Of a stretch of DNA of 64,000 bases, positions 43,817-54,111 are shown piece after piece. Positions within the stretch are counted from its first letter, which is position 1. Each line of letters opens with the position of its first letter. The stretch spans positions 320,264 to 384,263 of the forward strand of contig NZ_CP034882.1 of NCBI RefSeq assembly GCF_005082825.1, given 5' to 3'. The translations under genes and the position numbers were made by a program. The notes beneath the pieces are model-generated. The model saw only the letters and a program-made list of their open reading frames with translations. It did no database searches and was not told the DNA's origin. Source of the stretch: Buchnera aphidicola (Brevicoryne brassicae). Lineage in GTDB: Bacteria; Pseudomonadota; Gammaproteobacteria; Enterobacterales; Enterobacteriaceae.

Positions 43817-44166
43817 GAAAGATTTAATAATAATTTTAATAAAAAATCTTATTTTTTCTATTATCAAAACAACTTTTTATTTTTTAACTTCTAAAAATCT
43901 ATTAACGTTCAGCATTTTTAATTATTAAAAAAATATATTTAAATAAAATATTAATTTTTAATGACTATGTAAAAATACCCATTTTAAGCATTAATTTGCG
44001 GATGTAATCTCTCAAAAAACATATTCAATCATATATGATCTAACTTATTTCAAAATTTTTATCTTCTAAAATATAATCAAAAATAGAGTATATCAAAATT
44101 CTATATGATATATTTTAAATAAATTAAACGTCACACTGTCCTATTTTCTTTTATGGAGTTTTTCTG
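43817..44166. other. 350-bp spacer between cspC and yoaE
   Basis: No open frame, tRNA or strong hairpin is visible. E. coli carries manXYZ and other genes here, and I recognised no fragment of them. The last about 60 bases before yoaE (AAACGTCACACTGTCC followed by TATGGAGT) are less AT-rich and probably form its leader, with a GGAG ribosome site. Confidence 0.5.
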
Positions 44167-45744
44167 ATGGAGTTTTTTTTAGACCCGTCAACTTGGGCAG
44201 GCTTATTAACTCTAGTTATTCTAGAAGTAGTATTAGGAATTGATAATTTAATTTTTGTAGCAATTTTATCAGAAAAACTACCTCCAAATCAAAGAGATCA
44301 AGCACGTTTAATTGGTTTAGGATTAGCTTTAATGATGCGTTTAGCACTGCTATCATTAATATCTTGGGTTGTAACGCTCAATTCCCCTATTATTGACAAT
44401 AATTTTTTTTCTTTATCAATACGTGACCTTATTCTTTTATTTGGTGGTTTATTTCTATTATTTAAAACCACAATAGAATTGCATGAACGACTAGAAAGTA
44501 ATTATCATGAAAGTTCAGAAAATAAAAGTTATGCAGGTTTTTGGGCTGTAGTCATTCAAATAGTTGTATTAGACGCTGTTTTTTCTCTGGATGCAATAAT
44601 AACAGCAGTTGGTATGGTTAATCAGCTATTAATTATGATGATAGCTGTTATATTAGCAACAATTTTAATGTTGTTCGCATCAAAAATATTAACTAATTTT
44701 ATTAATCTTCATCAAACAGTAGTAGTACTATGTCTTAGTTTTTTGTTAATGATTGGTTTTAGTTTAGTTACAGAAGCATTGAAATTTTATATACCAAAAG
44801 GATATTTATATGCTGCAATAGGTTTTTCTATTTTAATAGAAGTTTTTAATCAAATAGCTCGTCATAATTTTATGAAAAATCAATCTAGAAGACCTATGAG
44901 ACAAAGAGCAGCTGAAGCTATTTTACGCTTAATGATAGGAGAAAAAAACAAAAAACAAAAAATAAAAGAAACAAAACATAATAATAAAATCCAATCAATT
45001 CAATCTTCATCAGAAATGGAAACATTTAAAGATGAAGAAAGATATATGATTAATAGCGTTCTTACTTTAGCAGGAAGATCTATTAGAAGTATTATGACTC
45101 CACGAAGTAATATTTCTTGGGTAAATACAGAAAAAAGCACTGATGAAATTCGGAGGCAATTATTAGATACTCCTCATAGTTTGTTTCCAGTATGTAAAGG
45201 AGAATTAGATGAAATAATAGGAATTGTTCGTGCTAAAGAATTATTAGTCGCACTTGAAAAAAAAATAGATGTATTTAGTTTTTCAAGTAAAATATTACCT
45301 ATTATAATACCTGATACATTAGACCCTATAAACCTTCTTGGTGCGCTTCGACGTGCTCAGGGGAGTTTCGTTATCGTTAGCAATGAATTTGGAGTAGTAC
45401 AAGGATTAATTACACCTCTAGATGTTTTAGAAGCTATAGCAGGAGAATTTCCGGATGCCGATGAAACACCAGATATTATAAAGGAAAATAATAGTTGGTT
45501 AGTAAAAGGTGAAACTGACTTACATTCATTACAACAACTGCTTAATACTGAAGAATTAATTAAAGAAAATAATTATGCTTCTTTAGGAGGTTTGTTAATT
45601 GCCCAAAAGGGTCAGTTACCTCTTCCAGGAGAAGTAATTTATATTCATCCTTTTCGTTTTCATATTGTTAAGGCAACAGAATATCGAATTGATTTAGTAA
45701 GAATTATTAAAAATAATGATGATATTCAAGAACATTTAAAATAA
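44167..45744 (+). CDS. yoaE: TerC-family membrane protein with CBS domains, YoaE
   Basis: The N-terminal half (about 1-235) is a TerC-type membrane domain with about seven segments. It holds the paired acidic motifs [20 protein letters not shown] (about 20-39) and [16 protein letters not shown] (about 138-153). A charged linker follows. The C-terminal part has two CBS domains (from [11 protein letters not shown] to about 430) and a CorC_HlyC domain at the end. It has 525 residues against 518 in E. coli. TerC proteins are linked to metal-ion export or membrane metalation; the exact substrate of YoaE is not known to me. Confidence 0.93.
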   Translation: MEFFLDPSTWAGLLTLVILEVVLGIDNLIFVAILSEKLPPNQRDQARLIGLGLALMMRLALLSLISWVVTLNSPIIDNNFFSLSIRDLILLFGGLFLLFKTTIELHERLESNYHESSENKSYAGFWAVVIQIVVLDAVFSLDAIITAVGMVNQLLIMMIAVILATILMLFASKILTNFINLHQTVVVLCLSFLLMIGFSLVTEALKFYIPKGYLYAAIGFSILIEVFNQIARHNFMKNQSRRPMRQRAAEAILRLMIGEKNKKQKIKETKHNNKIQSIQSSSEMETFKDEERYMINSVLTLAGRSIRSIMTPRSNISWVNTEKSTDEIRRQLLDTPHSLFPVCKGELDEIIGIVRAKELLVALEKKIDVFSFSSKILPIIIPDTLDPINLLGALRRAQGSFVIVSNEFGVVQGLITPLDVLEAIAGEFPDADETPDIIKENNSWLVKGETDLHSLQQLLNTEELIKENNYASLGGLLIAQKGQLPLPGEVIYIHPFRFHIVKATEYRIDLVRIIKNNDDIQEHLK

Positions 45745-45791
45745 CAATTTATATTTTTTTATAAAAAAACCGTATATTTTTTGAGATAAAT

Positions 45792-46450
45792 ATGCCTAAT
45801 ACAATTCTAACACTTGACACTTCGATTGATTTTTGTTCAATTGCAATATATAAAAAAAATTCTATTTATTCATTATCAGAACCATGTAAAAAAACACATA
45901 CTAAAAAAATACTTCCTATGCTTCAAAAGATATTATTCCAAACAAAAACAAAACTAAAAGAACTGAATTACATTGCTTTTTCAAAAGGACCTGGAAATTT
46001 TACTGGTCTAAGAATTGCTGCAAGCATAGCACAAAGTTTATCTTTAAGCTTAAATATTCCTATAATTAGTATTTCTACTTTAGCAATTATGGCTGAAAAA
46101 GCATGGCGAAAATATAAAAAAAAAAAATAATTGTTTTAATAACTGCAAAAACGACACATGTTTATTGGGGAAAATATACAAGAAATAAACAATCTATTTG
46201 GATAGGAGAAAATACTGAAATTCTTCTTGAAAAAAAAATAATTGAAAAAAAAATAAACAATTTAAAAAAAAAATGGACTCTTGTTAGTAATGGACCAATA
46301 AATGCTAAATATAAAGATTTTTTAAATATAAATGAAATAAAATATTTTTTTCCTAATGCAAAAGATATTATTCCTTTTGTGTTATTAAATATAAAAAATA
46401 AAAAAAATCACTTTACAGAAAGTAAAGTAAATTATTTATATAACTTCTAA
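45792..46450 (+). pseudogene. tsaB: tsaB (yeaZ), frameshifted in a 12-A run (may be rescued by slippage)
   Basis: TsaB is the scaffold for TsaD in making t6A, the universal modification of ANN-decoding tRNAs. The first frame (45792-46130) has LTLDTSIDFCSIAIY, the signature SKGPGNFTGLRIAASIAQSL and ISTLAIMAEKAWRK, then stops in a run of 12 A (46116-46127). The family sequence continues one frame over: IIVLITAKTTHVYWGKY matches E. coli VLAAIDARMGEVYWAEY. It ends at the TAA at 46448-46450. One extra A yields an uninterrupted 219-residue protein (E. coli 231). No other stop interrupts either half, so slippage, a sequencing error or very recent loss is possible. Confidence 0.9.
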
Positions 46451-46478
46451 AAAATAAATATTTTATCTTTTAAAAAAA

Positions 46479-46513
46479 TCAATACTGAAAATTTTAAATA
46501 TATTCAGTATTGA
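46479..46513 (-). terminator. Rho-independent terminator of minCDE (and possibly tsaB)
   Basis: TCAATACTGAA (46479-46489) and TTCAGTATTGA (46503-46513) form an 11-bp perfect stem with a 13-base loop. On the minus strand the stem is followed by TTTTTTTAAAAG, a good U-run, so it terminates the min transcript about 100 bp after minE. It can also act on tsaB, which ends 29 bp to the left. This is one of the few textbook terminators in the window. Confidence 0.85.
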
Positions 46514-46611
46514 TTATACTAAATAGACATAAAATATATAAAATATATGTTAAAATATGAATTGTGAATTTTTATTAGTTTTAATTTATTTTAGTATTTT
46601 CTTTTGCTAAT

Positions 46612-46863
46612 TTAATCAGGCAAAATTATATTTAACTCTAATATAGAAATGTCTTGATTTTTTTGTTCTAATTGTACAGTTACCATATTAGGTTCAATAT
46701 GTACATATTTACAAATTACAGATAATATTTCACGCTTTAACTTAGGAAAATAATCTGGTTGATTATTGTATTTTCTTTGTTCTGCAACAATTATTTGTAA
46801 TCTTTCTTTTGCAATATTAGCAGTATTTTTGTGTCGGGATAAAAAAAAGTCCAACAAAGCCAT
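46612..46863 (-). CDS. minE: Cell division topological specificity factor MinE
   Basis: MinE drives MinD off the membrane and creates the pole-to-pole oscillation that places the division site. The 83-residue product opens [20 protein letters not shown], a membrane-binding helix followed by the MinD-contact helix [14 protein letters not shown] (about 18-31). The dimerisation domain with [18 protein letters not shown] follows. It starts 2 bp after minD. E. coli MinE is 88 residues. Confidence 0.97.
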   Translation of the reverse strand: MALLDFFLSRHKNTANIAKERLQIIVAEQRKYNNQPDYFPKLKREILSVICKYVHIEPNMVTVQLEQKNQDISILELNIILPD

Positions 46864-46865
46864 AT

Positions 46866-47678
46866 CTATCTCCCGAATAAACGTTGGAAAAAACTTTTTC
46901 TTTCTTCTTCAATAAAACGAAAACGATGCTTTTCACCTAGTAATCGATTAACAGTATCAAAGTAAGCATTTCCTGCATTTGAATTAATGTCTAATATTAT
47001 AGATTCGCCTTGATTAGATGCACGTAGAACAGATGGGTCTTCTGGGATCACCCCAATTATGGGTATTTGAAGGATTTCTATAACATCTGTCATGCTTAAC
47101 ATTTCTCCTTTCTTAACACGAGTAGGATTATAGCGTGTCAATAAAAGATGCTCTTTTATGGGAGTTTTGTTTTGTTTAGCTCTTTTTGATTTAGATGAAA
47201 TAATTCCTAGGATTCGATCAGAATCTCGCACTGAAGAAACTTCTGGATTAGTTGTAATAATAGCTTCATCTGCAAAATATATCGCTAAAATAGCACCAGT
47301 TTCAATTCCTGCTGGTGAGTCACAAATAATAAAATCAAATTTCATTCTTATCAGTTCTTCTAAAACTTTTTCAACTCCTATATATGTTAAAGCATCTTTA
47401 TCTCGAGTTTGTGATGCTGGTAAGATAAATAAATTATTTGTTTTTTTATCTTTAATTAAAGCTTGATTTAATGTTGCATCACCTTGAATAACATTAATGA
47501 AATCATATACTACTCTACGTTCGCAACCCATTATCAAATCTAAATTTCTCAATCCTATATCAAAATCTATGACAACAGTTTTTTTACCTTTCTTTGCTAA
47601 ACCAGTTGCAATTGCTGCGCTTGAAGTAGTTTTACCTACACCTCCCTTCCCTGAAGTTATTACAATAATCCGTGTCAT
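46866..47678 (-). CDS. minD: Septum site-determining ATPase MinD
   Basis: MinD is a membrane-cycling ATPase that carries MinC to the poles. The deviant Walker A is [13 protein letters not shown] (about 9-21), switch I is [13 protein letters not shown] (about 36-48), and switch II is [14 protein letters not shown] near 116-129. The C-terminal amphipathic membrane helix [10 protein letters not shown] is intact. It has 270 residues, as in E. coli. It lies between minC and minE in the same operon. Confidence 0.98.
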   Translation of the reverse strand: MTRIIVITSGKGGVGKTTSSAAIATGLAKKGKKTVVIDFDIGLRNLDLIMGCERRVVYDFINVIQGDATLNQALIKDKKTNNLFILPASQTRDKDALTYIGVEKVLEELIRMKFDFIICDSPAGIETGAILAIYFADEAIITTNPEVSSVRDSDRILGIISSKSKRAKQNKTPIKEHLLLTRYNPTRVKKGEMLSMTDVIEILQIPIIGVIPEDPSVLRASNQGESIILDINSNAGNAYFDTVNRLLGEKHRFRFIEEERKSFFQRLFGR

Positions 47679-47704
47679 ATAAACATATCCTTAAAAAAAT
47701 ATAC

Positions 47705-48427
47705 TTAACCCAGAGGATTTATAGTTAAAAATTTATTTTTTAAGTAAATTTGAGCTGATTTTCCAATAAATTCTGATGGTATTTGATCTGATAACCAATA
47801 TTCACCAGATATAGAAACTAATTCTGCAAATAATCCCATACAAAATATTTTTCTAGTCGTATCGCCATTAGCACCAGCAAGAACTCTACCTCGAACAATA
47901 CCATAAATATGAATATTTCCGTCTGCTACTAATTCAGCTCCAGCACTAACATTGTTAATAACTATTAAATCTGCGTGTTTGGCATAAATTTTTTGACCTG
48001 AACGTACAGGTATATCTACAATTTGAGTTTTTTCCCTTTTCTTTTCTATATTTTTTTTTTCATTCAGTAAAAAATTGATATCAGAACTATGAATAATATC
48101 TATTTTTTGATTTTTGTTTTTTTTAGTTTCTGATAAAACAGGTAATCCTGAATCAATAATACTTTTTTTTAAAGTATTGTCTTTACATCCACTAACACCG
48201 ATAACAGAAAAACCATGAGAAAGAATAATTTCCTGAATTTTTTTCCAATCTTCTATATTACACAATTCTGAAATATTGACAATAACAGGTGCATTTTTAA
48301 AAAAATTCGGACATTCTTGAATTTTTTTATATAAAGATTTATTTATTAAATCTATACTATGATTGTTTAAATACAATACTAATAATGTAAAATTACTACC
48401 TTTAATTTCAATAGATTTTTTTTGCAT
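47705..48427 (-). CDS. minC: Septum inhibitor MinC
   Basis: MinC blocks FtsZ polymers away from midcell. The N-terminal FtsZ-binding domain starts IEIKGSNFTLLVLYL. A Lys-rich linker around 118-138 leads to the beta-helical C-domain with DIPVRSGQKIYAKHADLIVI, SAGAELVADGNIHIYG and GEYWLSDQIPSEFIG. It has 240 residues against 231 in E. coli. No clear ribosome site precedes its ATG. It is the promoter-proximal gene of minCDE. Confidence 0.96.
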   Translation of the reverse strand: MQKKSIEIKGSNFTLLVLYLNNHSIDLINKSLYKKIQECPNFFKNAPVIVNISELCNIEDWKKIQEIILSHGFSVIGVSGCKDNTLKKSIIDSGLPVLSETKKNKNQKIDIIHSSDINFLLNEKKNIEKKREKTQIVDIPVRSGQKIYAKHADLIVINNVSAGAELVADGNIHIYGIVRGRVLAGANGDTTRKIFCMGLFAELVSISGEYWLSDQIPSEFIGKSAQIYLKNKFLTINPLG

Positions 48428-48607
48428 ATTTATTGCTCAATAATATTTTACTTATATGCACATAAAAATTTTATACAACAAAACATTTTTTTAATTAAAA
48501 ACAAATAAAATTTTGTACAAAATGAATTATAATATAAATATTATATGATAACAATTTCTATTTTTTCAGTTTTAAATACCTTTAAAAAAAGAAGGAATAA
48601 TTTAATT

Positions 48608-49627
48608 TTGATATTTTCTAAAAACAGTCAACTTATATTACGTAATAGAAAAATATTTAGAACAAAAAGAGTTTTTTTTTCAGGAAATATAAAAGATAAT
48701 TTACCAATGCATTTATCTACTAATCAAACAAAGATAAACTTTCAAAAATATAATGATTGTATTAATTTTCAAAAAAAAAATAATACTAAAAACATTAATG
48801 TTTACAATGAATTATTAGTTTCAGAACAAATGACTCAAAATTGCGATACCATAATTTATTATTGGCCAAAAAGTAAATCTGAAGCAAAGTTTCAATTAAT
48901 TAATATAATGTCTTGTTTTCCAATTGGAACTAAAATATTTATTGTTGGAGATAATTCTAGTGGAGTAAAAAGTGCACCATTAATATTAAAAAAGTGGCTT
49001 GACTTAAAAAAAATAGATAATGCAAAACATTGCATATTAATTTTTGGATTTCTAAAAAAGAAAATAAAATTTACAATAAAAGATTTTTTTAAAACACATA
49101 TATGGAAAGATTTTTCTATAAAATCTTTACCTGGTGTTTTTGGTTATAAAAAAATTGATGAAGGAAGCAAGTTACTTGCTTCGACTTTTTCAGAAAATAT
49201 AAATGGAAAAATTTTAGATATTGGCAGTGGAACAGGATTTTTATCTGTATGTTTATTATATTCTTCACCCAAGGCTAATTTAACCTTAACAGATAATAGC
49301 GTAACTGCATTAGAATGCAGTAAAGAAACACTTTATACAAATAAATTAAAAGGAGACGTTATAATTAGTGATTTATACTCAAATATTTTTAATAAATTTG
49401 ATTTAATTATTTCTAATCCACCTTTTCACGAAGATTTAAGTGTTAATTTTGACATAACTAAAAAAATAATATCTTATTCTATAAGATATTTAAGAAAGAA
49501 AGGTGAACTTAGATTTGTTACAAATATTTGTTTTAACTATGATTTTTTATTAAATAAAATTTTTAAAACGTATTCTGTAATGAAAAAAAACAATAAATTT
49601 AAAGTATATCAAGCTTTTTTAAAATAA
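48608..49627 (+). CDS. rsmC: 16S rRNA (guanine1207-N2)-methyltransferase
   Basis: RsmC methylates G1207 of 16S rRNA. The SAM-binding motif KILDIGSGTGFLSV and the N-methyltransferase motif DLIISNPPFHED are visible, and the N-terminal half has CDTIIYYWPKSKSEAKFQL, as in E. coli. The frame opens at an ATG at 48545. I prefer the TTG at 48608, because an AAGGA site lies 11 bases upstream and the resulting 339-residue protein aligns from its first residue with E. coli (343). If the ATG is used the protein is 360. A 10-A run at 48771-48780 stays in frame. Confidence 0.85.
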   Translation: MIFSKNSQLILRNRKIFRTKRVFFSGNIKDNLPMHLSTNQTKINFQKYNDCINFQKKNNTKNINVYNELLVSEQMTQNCDTIIYYWPKSKSEAKFQLINIMSCFPIGTKIFIVGDNSSGVKSAPLILKKWLDLKKIDNAKHCILIFGFLKKKIKFTIKDFFKTHIWKDFSIKSLPGVFGYKKIDEGSKLLASTFSENINGKILDIGSGTGFLSVCLLYSSPKANLTLTDNSVTALECSKETLYTNKLKGDVIISDLYSNIFNKFDLIISNPPFHEDLSVNFDITKKIISYSIRYLRKKGELRFVTNICFNYDFLLNKIFKTYSVMKKNNKFKVYQAFLK

Positions 49628-49635
49628 AAAAAATT

Positions 49636-49723
49636 TGGTACCCGGAGCGGGACTTGAACCCGCAAAGCCATAAAAGCCGAGGGATTTTAAGTCCCTTGTG
49701 TCTACCAATTTCACCATCCGGGC
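49636..49723 (-). tRNA. tRNA-Leu (anticodon UAA), CCA encoded
   Basis: On the minus strand the gene begins GCCCGGATGG and ends TCCGGGTACCA. The acceptor arms pair over seven bases with one G-U. The anticodon region ACTTAAAAT gives UAA. The long variable arm of a class II tRNA is present, and the T-loop reads GTTCAAGTC. The 3' CCA is encoded. It is 88 bases including CCA and lies 4 bp from tRNA-Cys on the same strand, so both probably come from one precursor. Confidence 0.97.
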
Positions 49724-49727
49724 TTAG

Positions 49728-49798
49728 AGGCGTATCCCGGAATCGAACCGGGTTGCACGGATTTGCAATCCGCTACATATCCAATCTGTCAACACGCC
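49728..49798 (-). tRNA. tRNA-Cys (anticodon GCA), 3' CCA replaced by CTA
   Basis: On the minus strand the gene starts GGCGTGT, pairing with ATACGCC at the 3' end. The anticodon GCA sits in GATTGCAAATC, and the T-loop is GGTTCGATTC. The discriminator is U. The next three bases read CTA instead of CCA, so the CCA tail must be added by the CCA-adding enzyme. Length is 71 bases without CCA. It is transcribed ahead of tRNA-Leu. Confidence 0.96.
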
Positions 49799-49949
49799 TG
49801 TATTTTTATTATAGAAAAAAAAAACAAAAATTACAAATAAAAAAAAATTTTTTTATTAATTTTAAAAATATAGAACAAAAAATAAAATTATCTTTACAAT
49901 TAGTTATTTAATGATTTATTATAACTATGAATATGATATTACCTCTCCC

Positions 49950-50034
49950 GGAGAGATGGCCGAGTGGTTTAAGGCAGCGGTCTTGAAAACCGCCGACGAG
50001 AAATTGTCCGAGAGTTCGAATCTCTCTCTCTCCG
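49950..50034 (+). tRNA. tRNA-Ser (anticodon UGA), CCA not encoded
   Basis: The acceptor GGAGAGA (49950-49956) pairs with TCTCTCC (50027-50033), with discriminator G at 50034. The anticodon loop is TCTTGAAAAC (UGA). The long serine-type variable arm reads CGAGAAATTGTCCG. The T-loop GTTCGAATC is normal. AAA follows the discriminator, so CCA is added after transcription. It lies between rsmC/tRNA-Cys and ompA and is transcribed toward ompA. Confidence 0.97.
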
Positions 50035-50134
50035 AAAATCATATTAAAATAAGAAAACTTTAATTAAAATATCCTTTCCTAATTATTCACATTTTATCTT
50101 AAAAAATCAAAATATAACCTCAAATCGTATTGCA

Positions 50135-51190
50135 TTATTGAGTATCTGATAAAACTGATATTTCTACACGACGGTCAGGAGCCAAGCAACTAATTAGTAA
50201 AGATCGATTTTTAACATCTTTACACACTTGATTAGTCAAAGGGTATAATTCTCCCATACCTTGAACTATTATTTGATCCCTAGAAAAACCGCGTGAAGTT
50301 AAATAATTTTTAATACTATAAGCACGATCTTCAGATAGTTTTTTATTATATTCCTCATTACCTATTCTATCTGAATGTCCTGAAAGAATAATTGAAATAT
50401 TTTTTAACTGCATTTTTTTAATATCATCATCTAACTTATTCAGTTTATCATAAGAAATAGGTTTTAAATCTGTACTATTAAAAGGAAAGTTAATATTTTC
50501 GTTTAATACATTATACTGTTTATTTAGCAAATCAGAATCATAAGATGAAAAAAAATCATTTATATGAGATTTTCCAAATTTCCATCCAAAAGAAAAAATT
50601 GCATCTCCTAAAGAAGGTTTGACAGATAAATCTATTAAATTTTTAACTTTGTTTTTCCATGTATAATCCAATCTAGTAATAAATTTTTCATTAAAAATAT
50701 ATTCTGCACCTAAAGAAACACTGGGAAATAATGAACTTTCTTTAGTAAACATAGCCTTTAAATTGTCTTTAGAAACAAGATCATCCCAAAAAACTATCCC
50801 ACCCAATCTGGTGTAAAGATGAAAATTATCTGTTACTGGATATGATAATTTTGTTGTAACCTGAACACTATTAGCCTGCATATATGTTTCATTTTTTTTA
50901 AATATTTTATGAGGAAAAAAACCATTGGTATTATTTTCTATTTCCAATCCAAAATATGGATTAAATTCATATCCTAAAAAAAGTCCTATCACTGGAGCGC
51001 TTAAATTTTCTTTTAAAAGAAAGTTATCTTCTACTTTTTTAGATTTTTTAATATCATAACTATATTTTAAAGGATTAAAATAAGACCATCCAATTTTTGT
51101 CCCTAAATACCATCCATTTTGCTCTTCAGATTGAACAGACGTAACTAAACTTGCTAATAAAAATACGATAGCAAGAGCTCGTTTTTTCAT
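50135..51190 (-). CDS. ompA: Outer-membrane protein A
   Basis: OmpA is an outer-membrane barrel anchored to peptidoglycan. The signal peptide is [21 protein letters not shown]. The barrel follows (about 22-195), with a [13 protein letters not shown] strand at its start. The C-terminal OmpA domain has [20 protein letters not shown] and [10 protein letters not shown]. It has 351 residues against 346 in E. coli. A strong AAGGGAG site precedes the ATG, consistent with high expression. A 233-bp AT-rich region lies upstream of it and probably holds a long leader; sulA is absent. Confidence 0.97.
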   Translation of the reverse strand: MKKRALAIVFLLASLVTSVQSEEQNGWYLGTKIGWSYFNPLKYSYDIKKSKKVEDNFLLKENLSAPVIGLFLGYEFNPYFGLEIENNTNGFFPHKIFKKNETYMQANSVQVTTKLSYPVTDNFHLYTRLGGIVFWDDLVSKDNLKAMFTKESSLFPSVSLGAEYIFNEKFITRLDYTWKNKVKNLIDLSVKPSLGDAIFSFGWKFGKSHINDFFSSYDSDLLNKQYNVLNENINFPFNSTDLKPISYDKLNKLDDDIKKMQLKNISIILSGHSDRIGNEEYNKKLSEDRAYSIKNYLTSRGFSRDQIIVQGMGELYPLTNQVCKDVKNRSLLISCLAPDRRVEISVLSDTQ

Positions 51191-51423
51191 TTGAGTCTCC
51201 CTTATTGTTAGAAAAATTAAAAATAATTAAAATTTATATAAGATTTTTATACACATAATACAAAAAGCAATTTTTTTTATAATTATTTAAATCATTAATT
51301 TGTTTTATATTAAAATAATTAATATTATACTAGGTTAAAATATTCTATTTATCATATATTATATAATAAATATGATATGAATAATATATTAACAGTTTTA
51401 ATTATATTATTAATATAATACTA

Positions 51424-52965
51424 TTATATTTCAGACTTGTTATAAGAAAAATTTAATATACGTATCCCTAAAATATTTAACATAAATAAATAGACTATTC
51501 CAGAAACAAACAAAACGAAAATTAAGCGCATTATTTTATTAAAAAAAGAACCTATATTCCAAAGAGGCATAAAATTTAATATCAAAAATAAAACTAAAAT
51601 CATTACTAATGTTGATAAAATTAAATTAAAAATAAAAATTACTTCTCTGAACTTAAAAAAAATCATTTTTCTTTTATATAACTCTGAGTACAATAGTAAA
51701 AAATGTATCCAACTGGAAATACTGATTGATAAAGCAAGACCTGCATGTTTAAAATAAAAAATTAAAAATGGATTCATTAATTGTGTTAAACACAATGTGA
51801 ACAATGAGAATTTCATAGGAATATTTATTTTTTCACAAGAGTAAAAAACAGAAGACAAAATCTTTACCAAGATAAAAGAAATTAAACCACAGGAATAATA
51901 TTTTAATACTTTTTCAGTCATTAAAACATCAAAATACGTAAATTTTCCATATTGAAAAAGTACTATAATAATTGGTTTTGCAAGAAAAAAAAGTATCAAA
52001 GAACTGGGTACTGATAAAACTAAACCAATACGAAAACCCCAATTAACTAACTCTTTATACTCTGATTTTCTATTTTTTTTATAATTTTTTGTAAGAGATG
52101 TAAATAAAATGGTATTTAACGATACACCTAATATACCTATTGGAAATTCTATTAATCTATCAGCATAATATATCCAAGATATTGATCCAGAATTAAGTAA
52201 CGAGCTAAAAATAGTATTAATAATTAAAGAAATTTGATTAGCAGAAGTTCCTAAAATAGAAGGTACTATATTTTTTAAAACTCTTATTAAGCCAATATTT
52301 TTCCAATTAAAATTTGGTTTTACTAACATATTTATACGATATAAAAAAGGACACTGATAAAATAATTGTAAAAAACCACCTATAATAACAGCCCATGCTA
52401 AAGAAATAATAGAAGGATAAAAAAAAGAACTAAAAAACACAGAAAAAATAATAATACTAATATTTAAAAATATTGGAGATAACGCAGGTATAGCAAAATA
52501 ATTCCAACTATTCAAAATCGATGAAAAAAATGAAGATAAAGAAACAAATAAAATATAAGGAAACATAATTGTTAATAAATTTTTAGATAATTCTAATTTT
52601 CCTGATGAATCTAAAAAACCTGGTGCATTAACTAAAATCAAAAAATGAGAAAAAAACATTCCTAACATTGTCAAACATAATAGAATAAAAATCATAAAAC
52701 TAAATATAGAAGAAATAAATTCTTGCATATACTTTTTATTTTTATTAGATTTATATTCCATTAATACAGGAATAAATGCTTGAGAAAACGCTCCATCTGA
52801 AAAAATACGACGAAATAAGTTAGGAATTTTAAAAGACACAAAAAAAGCATCTGTAAACATAGAAGCGCCAAACGTACTTGCAATTAAAATATCTCGAATA
52901 AAACCCAATATACGAGATATTAAAGTTATAAAACTAACTGACATCAAAGATTTTAAAAGATTCAT
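51424..52965 (-). CDS. murJ: Lipid II flippase MurJ (MviN)
   Basis: MurJ flips lipid II across the inner membrane for peptidoglycan synthesis. The 513-residue polytopic protein (E. coli 511) opens MNLLKSLMSVSFITLISRIL. It has SFKIPNLFRRIFSDGAFSQAF (about 48-68), whose arginines line the flippase cavity, and SGSISWIYYADRLIEFPIG in the central region. About 14 hydrophobic segments are apparent. In E. coli murJ lies next to flgN; here pyrC lies between, as the intervening E. coli genes have been lost or moved. Confidence 0.97.
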   Translation of the reverse strand: MNLLKSLMSVSFITLISRILGFIRDILIASTFGASMFTDAFFVSFKIPNLFRRIFSDGAFSQAFIPVLMEYKSNKNKKYMQEFISSIFSFMIFILLCLTMLGMFFSHFLILVNAPGFLDSSGKLELSKNLLTIMFPYILFVSLSSFFSSILNSWNYFAIPALSPIFLNISIIIFSVFFSSFFYPSIISLAWAVIIGGFLQLFYQCPFLYRINMLVKPNFNWKNIGLIRVLKNIVPSILGTSANQISLIINTIFSSLLNSGSISWIYYADRLIEFPIGILGVSLNTILFTSLTKNYKKNRKSEYKELVNWGFRIGLVLSVPSSLILFFLAKPIIIVLFQYGKFTYFDVLMTEKVLKYYSCGLISFILVKILSSVFYSCEKINIPMKFSLFTLCLTQLMNPFLIFYFKHAGLALSISISSWIHFLLLYSELYKRKMIFFKFREVIFIFNLILSTLVMILVLFLILNFMPLWNIGSFFNKIMRLIFVLFVSGIVYLFMLNILGIRILNFSYNKSEI

Positions 52966-53027
52966 TTTAAACTAACCTATGTACTTTTAAAAAACACCTA
53001 AATTATTTTTTAATCATTAAGAAAAAA

Positions 53028-54077
53028 ATGACTGAAACTAAAAAAAGAATAACAATTATAAAACCAGATGATTGTCATGTTCATCTAAGAGATAGTGAAA
53101 TTTTAAAAAAAGTTATTAAGTATACTGGAAAATTTTATAAAAGAGCTGTAATTATGCCAAATCTTGATGATCCTATTACAAATCTTTCTAAAGCTATTTC
53201 TTATCGTGATAGAATTTTAAATTCCATGCACCCAAATTATATATTTCAACCATTAATGACGTGTTATTTGACTCATTCTACAATTCCTAAAGAATTGGAA
53301 ATTGGGTTTTCTAAAAAAATATTCATAGCCGCTAAATTATATCCTAGTTATTCTACAACTAACTCAAAAGAAGGTGTTAAAAATATTAATTTTATCACTC
53401 ATATTTTAGAGTGTATGGAAAAAATTGGAATGCCATTACTAATTCATGGTGAAGAAACTGATCAAAATATTGATATCTATGATAGAGAAGCGGTTTTTAT
53501 TGAAAATACTTTAGAACCCTTACGTAAAAAATTTCCAAAGTTAAAAATAGTATTAGAACATATAACAACTAAAGAATCTGTAGAATATGTTAAAAAACAT
53601 AATTCTAAATATCTTTCTGCAACTATTACACCACATCATTTAATTTTAAATCGAAATCATATGTTTTCTAAAGGAATACAACCATATTTATATTGTTTAC
53701 CTATATTAAAAAAGAATTTTCATCAACAAGTATTAAGAGAAGCTATAGCTAGCGGAGATAAGCATTTTTTTTTAGGAAGTGACACAGCACCGCATTTACA
53801 TAAAAATAAAATTAATTTTTTTGGACATGCTGGTATATTTAATGCACCATCTTCTTTGTTATGTTATGTTACAATTTTTGAAAAAATGAATGCTTTAAAA
53901 CATTTACAATCTTTTTGTTCAGAAAATGGACCTAAATTTTATAATATACCTGTTAATCAAGAAACAATTACGCTAGTTAAAAAACCATATAAAATATTAA
54001 AAAAAATCAGTATTGGAAAAGATATGATCATTCCATTTTTAGCAGGAAAAACTTTAAATTGGTCTCTTGAAACTTAG
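53028..54077 (+). CDS. pyrC: Dihydroorotase
   Basis: PyrC cyclises carbamoyl-aspartate to dihydroorotate in pyrimidine synthesis. The first zinc ligands are in DDCHVHLRD (about 14-22). The carbamylated lysine is in AAKLYPSY near 102-109. Further ligands are in LLIHGEE, VLEHITT and the catalytic aspartate segment LGSDTAPH near 249-256. It has 349 residues against 348 in E. coli. It diverges from murJ and converges with flgN. Confidence 0.97.
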   Translation: MTETKKRITIIKPDDCHVHLRDSEILKKVIKYTGKFYKRAVIMPNLDDPITNLSKAISYRDRILNSMHPNYIFQPLMTCYLTHSTIPKELEIGFSKKIFIAAKLYPSYSTTNSKEGVKNINFITHILECMEKIGMPLLIHGEETDQNIDIYDREAVFIENTLEPLRKKFPKLKIVLEHITTKESVEYVKKHNSKYLSATITPHHLILNRNHMFSKGIQPYLYCLPILKKNFHQQVLREAIASGDKHFFLGSDTAPHLHKNKINFFGHAGIFNAPSSLLCYVTIFEKMNALKHLQSFCSENGPKFYNIPVNQETITLVKKPYKILKKISIGKDMIIPFLAGKTLNWSLET

Positions 54078-54111
54078 TTTTTATTAAAGTATTATTTTAG
54101 TAGTATTTTTT

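Noticed and set aside
49654..49911. 85-residue open frame on the plus strand
   Set aside because: It runs antisense through tRNA-Leu and tRNA-Cys, whose folds explain the sequence, and it has no family similarity.
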